Positions 42,717 through 51,184 of a DNA stretch of 53,558 nucleotides are shown in pieces. Origin of the DNA: an uncultured Odoribacter sp. GTDB taxonomy: Bacteria > Bacteroidota > Bacteroidia > Bacteroidales > Marinifilaceae. Where the stretch lies: positions 1 to 53,558 of the forward strand of contig CALUKE010000017.1 in assembly GCA_944321165.1 (NCBI GenBank), given 5' to 3'. Below the pieces are notes generated by a model. The model had not been told where the DNA came from, made no database searches, and was given only the letters and a program-made list of their open reading frames with translations. The first letter of the stretch is position 1. Every line of letters begins with the position of its first letter. The position numbers were made by a program, and so were the translations under genes.

Positions 42717-42739
42717 ATTCCTAAAATAAAATAACTTTG
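42707..42739 (+). promoter_or_regulatory. Promoter of the AsmA-family gene
   Basis: TTTC (42707-42710; 3 of 4), 21 bp, TAACTTTG (42732-42739; full match). It overlaps the stop of the preceding gene (42714-42716). The leader would be about 76 nt. Confidence 0.55.
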
Positions 42740-42821
42740 TAACGCTCCGGAAAACATCGGACTAAAAACAACTAAATTTTATACGGAGGCTGAAGAGATA
42801 GCCATTAAAAGAAATTTCAAT

Positions 42822-45320
42822 ATGAAAAAAGTACTTATTACTCTAGGAGTTCTCATTTTTGTCGTAGTGACAGCCCTGTTGGTCATTCCCACTTTCTTTA
42901 AAAGTGACATTCTGCAATTCATCGAGAAACAATCAGGCAAATACATCCAAGCCCAACTAAAGATCGGAGACATGAACCTGAGTATGTTTAAAAACTTTCC
43001 GAACCTGAATGTCAAACTGAAAAATGTATTGATTACCGGTCAGGAAGAATTTGCGGGAGATACGGTGGTTTACTTCCCCCTATTCGAAGCTTCGGTCAAT
43101 CTGAAGTCCATCTTTTCCGGGGATGAATTTATTATCAACAAGCTTTTATTGAAAGAGTGTTACCTGGCACCGACTGTCAGCAACACCGGAAAAGCCAACT
43201 GGGATATTTTAATCGTTTCGGGAAACGAAAATATTTCACAAACCGGCCCAACTTCAGGAACCGACAAAGAAACTTCAGAAAAAGGAATCCGTCTGAATGA
43301 TATCGCCATTGAAGATCTTTTTATCAATTATCAGGATTTTCAACAGTCTACTTATGCCAGCATCGCAGACATCGATTTAAATCTCAACGGTAATTTTTCA
43401 GAAACTCATACCCTCATCGACCTAATCTTATCCTTACAGGATATCTCTTTCCGACATCAGAACAGTGTCTGGCTCCATAAGACTGATTTAACCTGGCAAA
43501 CGACTATTGGGGCCAATTTCGAAACAATGACCTTTGATATCCAGAAAAACGATCTGGCCTTGAATGATCTCAAGCTTGATCTGACCGGAAATGTCGGGAT
43601 CCAAGATGATAAATATCTTTTAGATCTGCACCTGAATGCACCGGACACAAAATTTGCCAGTCTGCTGGCCCTCGTTCCCAAAGCCCTGCAACACCACATC
43701 GAAGGAGTGGAAACAGACGGTGATTTCAAACTTCAGGTAGCCGTTCAAGGAGAATATTATACAGATCATCTTCCAAGCATACAAGCCGACCTGTTGGTAA
43801 AAGACGCCTTCCTCAAATACCCGGAATTACCGGAAGCCATCCGACAGATCAACCTGGATCTAAACGTAAGCAATCCGGGTGGGCCTGTCGATTCAACCCA
43901 CCTGAATCTCAAAAAACTGTCATTTGACATTGCAGGCAATCCATTCAAAACATATTTACAAGTAGTCAATCCCAATGATCCGTTATTAACAGGCGGAGCA
44001 GTAGGAGTCATCGACTTTTCCCGATTAAAACAAGCACTTCCATTAAAAGATATCACTCTTCAAGGAAGTATCACAACAGACATGACTTTTGACGGAAAAT
44101 ATCAATACATTGAAAATGAACAGTACGAAAAATTTACCGCCAAAGGAAATGTAGTGCTGAAAGACTTGCTTTTTGTCAATGCAGAATTTCCGGAAGGCAT
44201 TCATATTCCACAGGGTACAGTGACCATCACTCCGGCTCAACTCAACTTGAAACAATTGCAAGCCAAAGTATTTTCCTCCGATTTTACCTTACAAGGAAAT
44301 ATATCCAATTATCTCCCATATATCTTTAAAAACGAGACCTTGAAAGGAAATTTCTCTTTAAATTCTAATCGGATCAACCTGAATGAATTTATCATTGCAC
44401 AGGCCCAGGCTGCCAAACAAACTGTCACCGACAGCACGAAACAATCCAAACCGACAGCAGCCGAAGGAGCATTGGAGATACCGAAAAACATCGACATCCG
44501 ACTGCGTACAAATATCCACACCATTCTATTCGACCGATTGAACATCCAGGATGTACAAGGTGATATTTCTTTAGCCCAGGCGACAGCCACCCTCAAAAAT
44601 CTCAGCATGGACATGCTGGAAGGGAAAATGGTCATGAACGGCCAATACAGTACCCGTAACCCCCAAACTCCAACGGTAAATTTTAAACTGAACATTACGG
44701 ATTTTGATATTCATGCCGCTTATGAAGCGTTTTCCTTTATCCGAAAAAGTATTCCGGTAGCCATGAATTGCAACGGCCTGGTTTCTGCCTCCATGAATTT
44801 CAGCTCCACACTGGACAAGGAAATGAGTCCAATTATGACGACCGCAAATGGAGACGGTTACCTCGAATCCAAAGGTATTCTGATCAACGACAACCCTGCC
44901 ATGAACCAATTGGCCAATATTCTGAAAAACGACGAGCTCAGCCGTTTGAGTATCAGCAAGCTGAAAATAAACTTCAAACTTGAAAACGGTAATATCAAAG
45001 TAGAACCTTTCAAAACCACCTTTGCCGGAAATCCGGTGACCATTTCCGGAACACAGTCCGTCGACGGTCAACTGGATTATACCCTGTCCATGAACATCGA
45101 CCGCAAATTCTTCGGAGAGGATATCAATAAACTACTGAAATCCATTCCGGGATCAAACAATATCAAAAACCTGGACATCGATGCAAAAATCGAAGGGACC
45201 TTATCTAAGCCGGTTATCAAACCAGATTTGACCAAAGCCATTAAAACGGTCACACAAGAAGCTCAAAAAGAACTGAAAGGAAATATCTTACAAGGATTAC
45301 AAAATCTTTTCAAAAAATAA
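42822..45320 (+). CDS. AsmA-family inner-membrane-anchored protein
   Basis: An 832-residue protein with one N-terminal membrane helix (VLITLGVLIFVVVTALLVI) followed by a long periplasmic part rich in beta-strands. The start (LQFIEKQSGKYIQAQLKIGDMNLSMFKNFPNLNVKLKNV) and the C-terminal AsmA-like part (LDYTLSMNIDRKFFGEDINKLLKSI, DAKIEGTLSKPVIKPDL) identify the family. AsmA and its relatives are thought to be bridge-like proteins for lipid transport or envelope maintenance; the exact job here is unknown. It has its own promoter and terminator and is probably transcribed alone. Confidence 0.85.
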   Translation: MKKVLITLGVLIFVVVTALLVIPTFFKSDILQFIEKQSGKYIQAQLKIGDMNLSMFKNFPNLNVKLKNVLITGQEEFAGDTVVYFPLFEASVNLKSIFSGDEFIINKLLLKECYLAPTVSNTGKANWDILIVSGNENISQTGPTSGTDKETSEKGIRLNDIAIEDLFINYQDFQQSTYASIADIDLNLNGNFSETHTLIDLILSLQDISFRHQNSVWLHKTDLTWQTTIGANFETMTFDIQKNDLALNDLKLDLTGNVGIQDDKYLLDLHLNAPDTKFASLLALVPKALQHHIEGVETDGDFKLQVAVQGEYYTDHLPSIQADLLVKDAFLKYPELPEAIRQINLDLNVSNPGGPVDSTHLNLKKLSFDIAGNPFKTYLQVVNPNDPLLTGGAVGVIDFSRLKQALPLKDITLQGSITTDMTFDGKYQYIENEQYEKFTAKGNVVLKDLLFVNAEFPEGIHIPQGTVTITPAQLNLKQLQAKVFSSDFTLQGNISNYLPYIFKNETLKGNFSLNSNRINLNEFIIAQAQAAKQTVTDSTKQSKPTAAEGALEIPKNIDIRLRTNIHTILFDRLNIQDVQGDISLAQATATLKNLSMDMLEGKMVMNGQYSTRNPQTPTVNFKLNITDFDIHAAYEAFSFIRKSIPVAMNCNGLVSASMNFSSTLDKEMSPIMTTANGDGYLESKGILINDNPAMNQLANILKNDELSRLSISKLKINFKLENGNIKVEPFKTTFAGNPVTISGTQSVDGQLDYTLSMNIDRKFFGEDINKLLKSIPGSNNIKNLDIDAKIEGTLSKPVIKPDLTKAIKTVTQEAQKELKGNILQGLQNLFKK

Positions 45321-45330
45321 AACAATAAAA

Positions 45331-45357
45331 AACAGCGGGTTCCCCGCTGTTTTTTTA
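45331..45357 (+). terminator. Terminator after the AsmA-family gene
   Basis: AACAGCGGG (45331-45339) pairs with CCCGCTGTT (45343-45351) with a 3-nt loop, followed by T to 45357. It may also serve the convergent aminopeptidase gene, which has an A-run on the other side. Confidence 0.88.
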
Positions 45358-45362
45358 TTGTT

Positions 45363-47930
45363 TTAAAACGTTTCTTGCGAAAAAAAACGTAAAAGATGAT
45401 CCGCACTCTGTAAAATCTTGTTCTTTAAAAGAACCGGATAGTCAGGATTTTGAGCCAAAAACTGTCTGACAATTTCAGCAGCCTCTTCGGAATTATGCCC
45501 GCGCAAAACAGCCTCGATCCAGTTCTTCGGGAAAAAAATATCGCCAGTACGCTGCACCTCCTGCAATTCTTGTAGAGCAGGTAAAACATATTTCAATGCA
45601 TCCTGTTGACGAAGAGAATGATTCAAATAGCCCAATATCTGAACTACCCAAGGCTCTATTCGCCTGTTTTCCGGAATCAATAAAGATTGGAACAAAGAAT
45701 CACGACTGACAGTTTCTGGCGCGACCGCCCGAACAACAAACTGAAATTCTCTTTGACGATCAGGGTCATCAATTCGTCCAAACTGGATGGCTTTCAAAGT
45801 ATCATATTTTTCAGGCATCCGTATCGAAAGTTCATACGCCATTTTCATATAGTCACTTTCTCCTAGCAATAAGCCCGAATAAGGTCGTTGCCCTTCCCAA
45901 ATTCTGTAAATTTCTTGTACCGTCGACGGTTGTCTAAAAACATCCAGCAAAGCCCGGAAAGCAGCCTGTTGACACTCCTTCCGACCCGATTGCCGAGATA
46001 AATCCAACAATCCCTGTTCAATTTCAGGACTTCCGGCAAGCTCTCCATGCAATGCCATCTCTTTCAGATAAGCAATCGAAGTCGAAACAATCAAGGGATG
46101 CTCCTCCTCCTGCAAATTCGATAATAAAGTTCGAACAAAATCTTCCCCTTTCACCCGGCCGTGCAGACGATTTTCGTTCAAATGAATCAACAAAGCCAGA
46201 CGTTCTTCCGGCGTTTTTGCTACCTTCCTCAAATGTTGCAAAACAAAGGAACTGCTTGACGAATTCAATACAGTATATCCATAAGCCTTACCGAAAACAT
46301 TCACTAAAATATACGGTTCGTCTGCATATTCCTGCGTAGATTCAAATATACAGACTGCCGAATCCAATAAAAGACCGGACAATAACTCTCGGGAAGTTGC
46401 GGCTGTCGTCTGTTCTTTGGCATACAACACCACATCTATCTGCTGTGGCCAAACCAATCCTCTTTTCCAGGGATCTTCCTGACAAATCGTCAATTTATTC
46501 TTTGCCCATGAAGCCGAAATATCCGGCATCCCCTTCTCATTTACCCAAGTACGACTCCAGGCTACCAGATCATCCGAAGTATATTTATCTAAGATAAGTA
46601 TCAATTCTTCCCAGGTTGCATTTCCATACAGATAAGTTTTCAAATATTCCCGGATACCCTGCTGAAAAGCCTCTTCCCCCAAACGTTCGACCAGCATCTT
46701 CATGACAATGGGGGCCTTTTCATACACAATCTGGCCATAAATCAGACCGGCATCCTTGAGATTGTCCAACGGTTGCTTGATTGCCGTCGAACCGGCAGTC
46801 CGATCTTCCGAATAAGCCGGAATATAAAAATTACGCAGATCATTCACACCCTCTCCATCCTGTGATAGCTGGACAGCACCGTCCGCCGTCATCCGGGCCG
46901 CAAAATAATTGGCAAAAACCTCTTTGGTCCAGACATCATCAAACCAAGCCATCGTCACCGCATCCCCGAACCACATATGGGCCGTTTCATGTGCAATCAA
47001 CTCCTGACGCCCCAATTCTTCTTCCATGGTCGGATGAGGTCCCAAAAACATCCGTTTGTCATTGTACAAGACAGCACCGGGATGTTCCATTCCGCCAAAT
47101 TGAAATCCGGGCACGATAACCAAATCGTATTTCGCAAACGGATAAGGTATACCGGTATAATTCTCCATCCACTCTATCGCAGCAAATACCTGATCAAAAA
47201 TAAGAGGATGCTGAGCCACTTTCTGCGGATCCGTCTCCCGATAATACATCCTGACGGTCTGTCCGTTACGGGTTTCTTCTATCTGCTGCCATTTTCCAGC
47301 AACAAAAGAAAACAAATAGGTGCTTAAAGGATGTGTTTCAGCGAAAACAAGCACCTTCCGATTTTCATCAGTTCCCTGTTCTGTTGTCAAAAGCGGAGCA
47401 TTTGCCACGGCATCCCATTGCACCGGAACCTCCAGCCGAAGCGAAAAACGCGCCTTCATATCCGGCTGATCAAAACAGGGGAACAAGGTCCGCGCCCGCT
47501 CTGGCACTAATAAAGTATATAAAAATTCTTCATTCCGATTCAACGACTGATTTCCCGCTACAAAGTCTACTTCAATCTCATTCTCTCCGAGTTTCAAATA
47601 GGTATCCGCAACCACAATATGCTCATTCACCCACTGCACCATTTCCGGATGTCCGTTTACTGTCACAGTTCTCACCTGTTCCGCTCCCTCCCTGAAATCC
47701 AATACAACCTCATGTATCTCATCCAGTTTCATCCGAACTTTTACATTCCCACAAACCTTCTCCTGTAGATTATCCGGAATGCAAAACTTTAATTCATACC
47801 TCACATCGCTTATACACTGTTTACGCATATGGGCCAATTCTAAACTCACTCCAATCTCTGGGGCTTTTGTTTCCGGATGACATCCAACCAAAACCACCCA
47901 TAACCACCAAAATAAACACTGTCTTTTCAT
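45363..47930 (-). CDS. M1-family aminopeptidase, lipoprotein
   Basis: An 855-residue zinc aminopeptidase, probably anchored in the periplasm or outer membrane by a lipid (signal MKRQCLFWWLWVVLVGC, Cys17). The M1 domains are in order: N-terminal beta domain, then FGGMEHPGAVLY (about residue 278, in place of GAMEN), zinc site HETAHMWFGD (about 309) with the third ligand in KEVFANYFA 18 residues on, and a C-terminal helical domain. It would trim N-terminal residues from peptides, which fits peptide use by the cell. It begins 29 bp after tex and is probably cotranscribed with it. Confidence 0.9.
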   Translation of the reverse strand: MKRQCLFWWLWVVLVGCHPETKAPEIGVSLELAHMRKQCISDVRYELKFCIPDNLQEKVCGNVKVRMKLDEIHEVVLDFREGAEQVRTVTVNGHPEMVQWVNEHIVVADTYLKLGENEIEVDFVAGNQSLNRNEEFLYTLLVPERARTLFPCFDQPDMKARFSLRLEVPVQWDAVANAPLLTTEQGTDENRKVLVFAETHPLSTYLFSFVAGKWQQIEETRNGQTVRMYYRETDPQKVAQHPLIFDQVFAAIEWMENYTGIPYPFAKYDLVIVPGFQFGGMEHPGAVLYNDKRMFLGPHPTMEEELGRQELIAHETAHMWFGDAVTMAWFDDVWTKEVFANYFAARMTADGAVQLSQDGEGVNDLRNFYIPAYSEDRTAGSTAIKQPLDNLKDAGLIYGQIVYEKAPIVMKMLVERLGEEAFQQGIREYLKTYLYGNATWEELILILDKYTSDDLVAWSRTWVNEKGMPDISASWAKNKLTICQEDPWKRGLVWPQQIDVVLYAKEQTTAATSRELLSGLLLDSAVCIFESTQEYADEPYILVNVFGKAYGYTVLNSSSSSFVLQHLRKVAKTPEERLALLIHLNENRLHGRVKGEDFVRTLLSNLQEEEHPLIVSTSIAYLKEMALHGELAGSPEIEQGLLDLSRQSGRKECQQAAFRALLDVFRQPSTVQEIYRIWEGQRPYSGLLLGESDYMKMAYELSIRMPEKYDTLKAIQFGRIDDPDRQREFQFVVRAVAPETVSRDSLFQSLLIPENRRIEPWVVQILGYLNHSLRQQDALKYVLPALQELQEVQRTGDIFFPKNWIEAVLRGHNSEEAAEIVRQFLAQNPDYPVLLKNKILQSADHLLRFFSQETF

Positions 47931-47959
47931 AAATTTATCATTGCTGAAAGAATTTCACC

Positions 47960-50101
47960 TTATTTTTCTACAGCCTGTCGAATCGAAAGCCCAATCCGTT
48001 TTCGGTCAAAATCAAGCTGAATGACTTTGACTGTCACATGCTGATGTAAAACCAGCACCTCTGCAGGATCAGCCACATAACGATCCGCAATTTCAGAAAT
48101 ATGAACCAATCCATCCTGCTTTACACCGACATCGACAAAAGCACCGAAACCGGTAATATTTGTCACGATACCCGGCAGAACCATACCTTCCTGCAGATCT
48201 TCCATCTTAGAAATACCCTCTGCAAAACTAAATACTTTCGCCACAGTCCGAGGATCCCGCCCTGGTTTCTTCAACTCCGAAACAATATCCTTCAAAGTCA
48301 ACAAACCAGTTTGTCCATCAACATAACGCTCCGGAACAATTTGATCACACAGTTTTTCATCTCCGATCAGTTCTTTCACAGCAACCCCCAAATCCCGGGC
48401 CATTTTCTCCACGATATAATAAGACTCCGGATGTACCGCAGAATTATCCAACGGATTCTCGGCATTCTCAATCCTCAGGAAACCGGCACTTTGTTCAAAA
48501 ACTTTAGCCCCCATCCGCTTCACTTTCTTCAGATCTTCCCGACTCTTCATGGCTCCGTTTTCATGAATATAGTTTACCACATTTTCTGCCAATGCCGGTC
48601 CCAAACCGGATATATAAGTCAATAAATACTTACTGGCTGTATTAACATTGACTCCAACACGATTCACACACGATTCGACCACTCGATCCAAGGCTTCTTT
48701 CAAACCATTCTGATCGACATCGTGCTGATACTGTCCGACTCCTATCGATTTCGGATCGATTTTAACCAGTTCTGCCAAAGGATCCATCAAACGTCGCCCG
48801 ATAGAAACGGCACCCCGGACCGTCACATCGTATTCAGGAAACTCTTCCCGGGCGATTTTCGAGGCGGAATAGACAGATGCCCCACTTTCACTGACAACGA
48901 ACACCTGTATCTTCCGGTCAAAATGCAGACTCTGTATAAATTTTTCAGTTTCCCGCCCTGCTGTACCGTTTCCTATGGCAATGGCCTGTATATCATACGT
49001 CGCCACCATATTCACCACTTTCGATGCCGCTAATTTATATTCCTGCTGAGGCGGATGAGGATATATATTTTCATTGTGGACCAATTTTCCCGTTTCATCC
49101 AAACAAACCACTTTACAACCGGTCCGAAAACCAGGATCTATGGCCATCACCCGTTTATTCCCCAAGGGAGAGGCCAATAACAACTGGCGAAGATTTTCGG
49201 CAAAAACCCGGATCGCTTCGGCATCGGCCTTCTGTTTGGACAGGGTCAAATATTCCGCCTCGATCGATGGAAACAGTAAACGTTTATAGGCATCCTTTAC
49301 AGCCATCCGCACCTGCTCACTACTCTCATTATGATTTTTTACAAACATCTGTTCCAAACTCTCCAAAGCAGACTCCTCCCGGATGGACAACCCCACTTTC
49401 AAAATTCCTTCAGCTTCTCCCCGACGAATCGCCAACATCCGATGGGAGGGACAACGTTTCAGACTTTCTTGAAAATCAAAATAATCACTAAATTTCTCAC
49501 CAACCCCTTCCTTTCCTTTTATCACTTTTGCCACGATCAAGGCCTCGTGTTCAACCATTCTCCGAATACGATTCCGGGCGCCCTCTCTTTCATTCACCCA
49601 TTCTGCCACAATATCTCTGGCCCCTTGCAGAGCTTCTTCCACATTTTGCACCTCACCTTTCACAAAACGAGTTGCTTTCGCCACCACATCCCCATTCTCC
49701 TGTCTCATCAGAACAGCCGCCAAAGGTTCCAAACCCTTGGCCCGGGCCTTGGCTGCTCGGGTTTGTCTTTTCGGTTTATATGGTAAATACAAATCCTCGA
49801 GCACACGCATCTCCAGACATGCCTGAATCTGTCCTTCCAACTCAGCAGTCAAAGCCCCCTGCTCTCGAATACTCTCCAAAATCGTCGACTTCCTCTTTTC
49901 CAGTTCCAAAAATTGAGTATACAAGGTTTTGATCTCCCCGATCTGCACTTCATCCATATTGCCAGTACGCTCTTTTCGATAGCGGGCCATAAAAGGAATC
50001 GTAGCCCCTTCTTCCAACAAATCAAGCACATTTCGAATCGCCCGTCTTTCTCCCGGAATTTTCCCGCTAATAAAAACAACCGGATCCATACAATACTCCA
50101 T
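47960..50101 (-). CDS. tex: Tex family RNA-binding/transcription accessory protein
   Basis: A 713-residue Tex protein, a conserved nucleic-acid-binding factor linked to transcription. Regions: N-terminal LDLLEEGATIPFMARYRKERTG, a YqgF-like domain starting KRVMAIDPGFRTGCKVVCLDE (about 322), two helix-hairpin-helix units (NVNTASKYLLTYISGLGPALAENVV, about 478), and a C-terminal S1 domain (GMVLPGIVTNITGFGAFVDVGVKQDGLVHISEI, about 640). The ATG at 50101 follows the upstream gene by 4 bp; an ATG at 50089 (MDPVVFISG) is an alternative. The YqgF-like region normally lacks nuclease activity in Tex proteins. Confidence 0.94.
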   Translation of the reverse strand: MEYCMDPVVFISGKIPGERRAIRNVLDLLEEGATIPFMARYRKERTGNMDEVQIGEIKTLYTQFLELEKRKSTILESIREQGALTAELEGQIQACLEMRVLEDLYLPYKPKRQTRAAKARAKGLEPLAAVLMRQENGDVVAKATRFVKGEVQNVEEALQGARDIVAEWVNEREGARNRIRRMVEHEALIVAKVIKGKEGVGEKFSDYFDFQESLKRCPSHRMLAIRRGEAEGILKVGLSIREESALESLEQMFVKNHNESSEQVRMAVKDAYKRLLFPSIEAEYLTLSKQKADAEAIRVFAENLRQLLLASPLGNKRVMAIDPGFRTGCKVVCLDETGKLVHNENIYPHPPQQEYKLAASKVVNMVATYDIQAIAIGNGTAGRETEKFIQSLHFDRKIQVFVVSESGASVYSASKIAREEFPEYDVTVRGAVSIGRRLMDPLAELVKIDPKSIGVGQYQHDVDQNGLKEALDRVVESCVNRVGVNVNTASKYLLTYISGLGPALAENVVNYIHENGAMKSREDLKKVKRMGAKVFEQSAGFLRIENAENPLDNSAVHPESYYIVEKMARDLGVAVKELIGDEKLCDQIVPERYVDGQTGLLTLKDIVSELKKPGRDPRTVAKVFSFAEGISKMEDLQEGMVLPGIVTNITGFGAFVDVGVKQDGLVHISEIADRYVADPAEVLVLHQHVTVKVIQLDFDRKRIGLSIRQAVEK

Positions 50102-50105
50102 ATTC

Positions 50106-51029
50106 TTATTTTATCTCTTCTACAATCAACATCACCGGAAAATGATCCGAAGGAATGCGAGCCTCGTATTGATTCAAGGAAAGCTCTTTCGGAAAATTAC
50201 CTTTTGTATCCACTTGTTCCGGTTGCTCTTGGCACGGAGCCCAATACACATTTGTCAAAACACCATATTTCAACACCTTAAAATCATCGGATAAAAATAA
50301 ATGATCAATCCGACTATCAGTCTTCGAATCGGTATGAAACGCATTAAAGGTTCCATTCGGTGCATAACGGTATAAAGCAGTTTCATAAGCATCCTGCAAA
50401 ATCCCCGATGTATTCAGCAAACGATAAGATTCATGAGTCTGATCGACATTGAAATCTCCGGTTAGGATCACCGGCATATTCCCCATTTCTTTCACCTTCC
50501 GCAACACCAACTTCGCACTTTCCTGCCGAGCTTGTACCCCCACGTGATCCATATGTAGGTTAAAGAATAAAAATACAAAACCACTTTTTTTATCTTTAAA
50601 CTTTCCCCAGGAACAAATCCGAGGCAATGCAGCATCCCATCCTTTATTCGGACGATCGGTTTCCGTCGACAACCAGAAATCTCCGTGTTCCAATAACTTA
50701 AAACGATCTTTCCTGTAAAAAATGGCTGAATGTTCACCGGCCACCTGTCCATCATCCCGTCCGACACCGATGTAATCATACTCCGGCAAGGCTTTTTTCA
50801 AATCTTGCAATTGATGCAAAAGACCTTCCTGTGTACCAAAGATATCGAATCCCTGAAAACGAATCAAACCGGCAATATAAGGACAACGTTGTCCCCATCC
50901 ATTACCTTCCAAAGAATCTCCTCGATTGGCATATCTCAAATTGTACGTTGCCACTACCAATGTTTCCGCCTGCAATAGAACATGCATAGTGATCAACAGA
51001 CAGAAGGATAAAAACACTCTTTTCAACAT
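50106..51029 (-). CDS. Endonuclease/exonuclease/phosphatase-family protein, secreted
   Basis: A 307-residue enzyme of the DNase I-like phosphodiesterase superfamily with a signal peptide (MLKRVFLSFCLLITMHVLLQA, then E22). Motifs: ATYNLRYANRGD, DIFGTQEG (metal-binding Glu), FFNLHMDHVG, ILTGDFNVDQTHESY, SRIDHLFLSDDF and the final IPSDHFPVML His. Substrates in this family range from DNA to phosphoinositides and sugar phosphates, so the reaction is not assigned. The frame opens at 51086, but the ATG at 51029 gives the signal peptide and lies just after the predicted transcription start. It heads a likely operon with tex and the aminopeptidase. Confidence 0.85.
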   Translation of the reverse strand: MLKRVFLSFCLLITMHVLLQAETLVVATYNLRYANRGDSLEGNGWGQRCPYIAGLIRFQGFDIFGTQEGLLHQLQDLKKALPEYDYIGVGRDDGQVAGEHSAIFYRKDRFKLLEHGDFWLSTETDRPNKGWDAALPRICSWGKFKDKKSGFVFLFFNLHMDHVGVQARQESAKLVLRKVKEMGNMPVILTGDFNVDQTHESYRLLNTSGILQDAYETALYRYAPNGTFNAFHTDSKTDSRIDHLFLSDDFKVLKYGVLTNVYWAPCQEQPEQVDTKGNFPKELSLNQYEARIPSDHFPVMLIVEEIK

Positions 51030-51062
51030 AATATACCACGATTTTAAAATGATCCGATAAAA

Positions 51063-51093
51063 CAAAGATAAATAAAGAATGTTCAAAATAAAA
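51063..51093 (-). promoter_or_regulatory. Promoter of the phosphatase-tex-aminopeptidase genes
   Basis: The minus strand has TATCTTTG (51070-51063; full -7 match) with TTTT (51093-51090) 19 bp upstream as an imperfect -33 box. Transcription would start near 51056, upstream of the chosen ATG at 51029. Confidence 0.5.
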
Positions 51094-51113
51094 AAGGAAT
51101 TTCAAAGAATTCA

Positions 51114-51145
51114 CTTGTAAAATAGGGTTCTGAATACGATCTTTG
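51114..51145 (+). promoter_or_regulatory. Promoter of the UvrA-like gene
   Basis: CTTG (51114-51117), 20 bp, GATCTTTG (51138-51145; 7 of 8 of TAnnTTTG). The start near 51152 lies after the frame's first ATG (51143) and so supports translation from 51185. This promoter is back-to-back with the phosphatase promoter. Confidence 0.45.
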
Positions 51146-51184
51146 TCTTATCTTTTATCTATTATTTGTCAAGTCATATGCCCT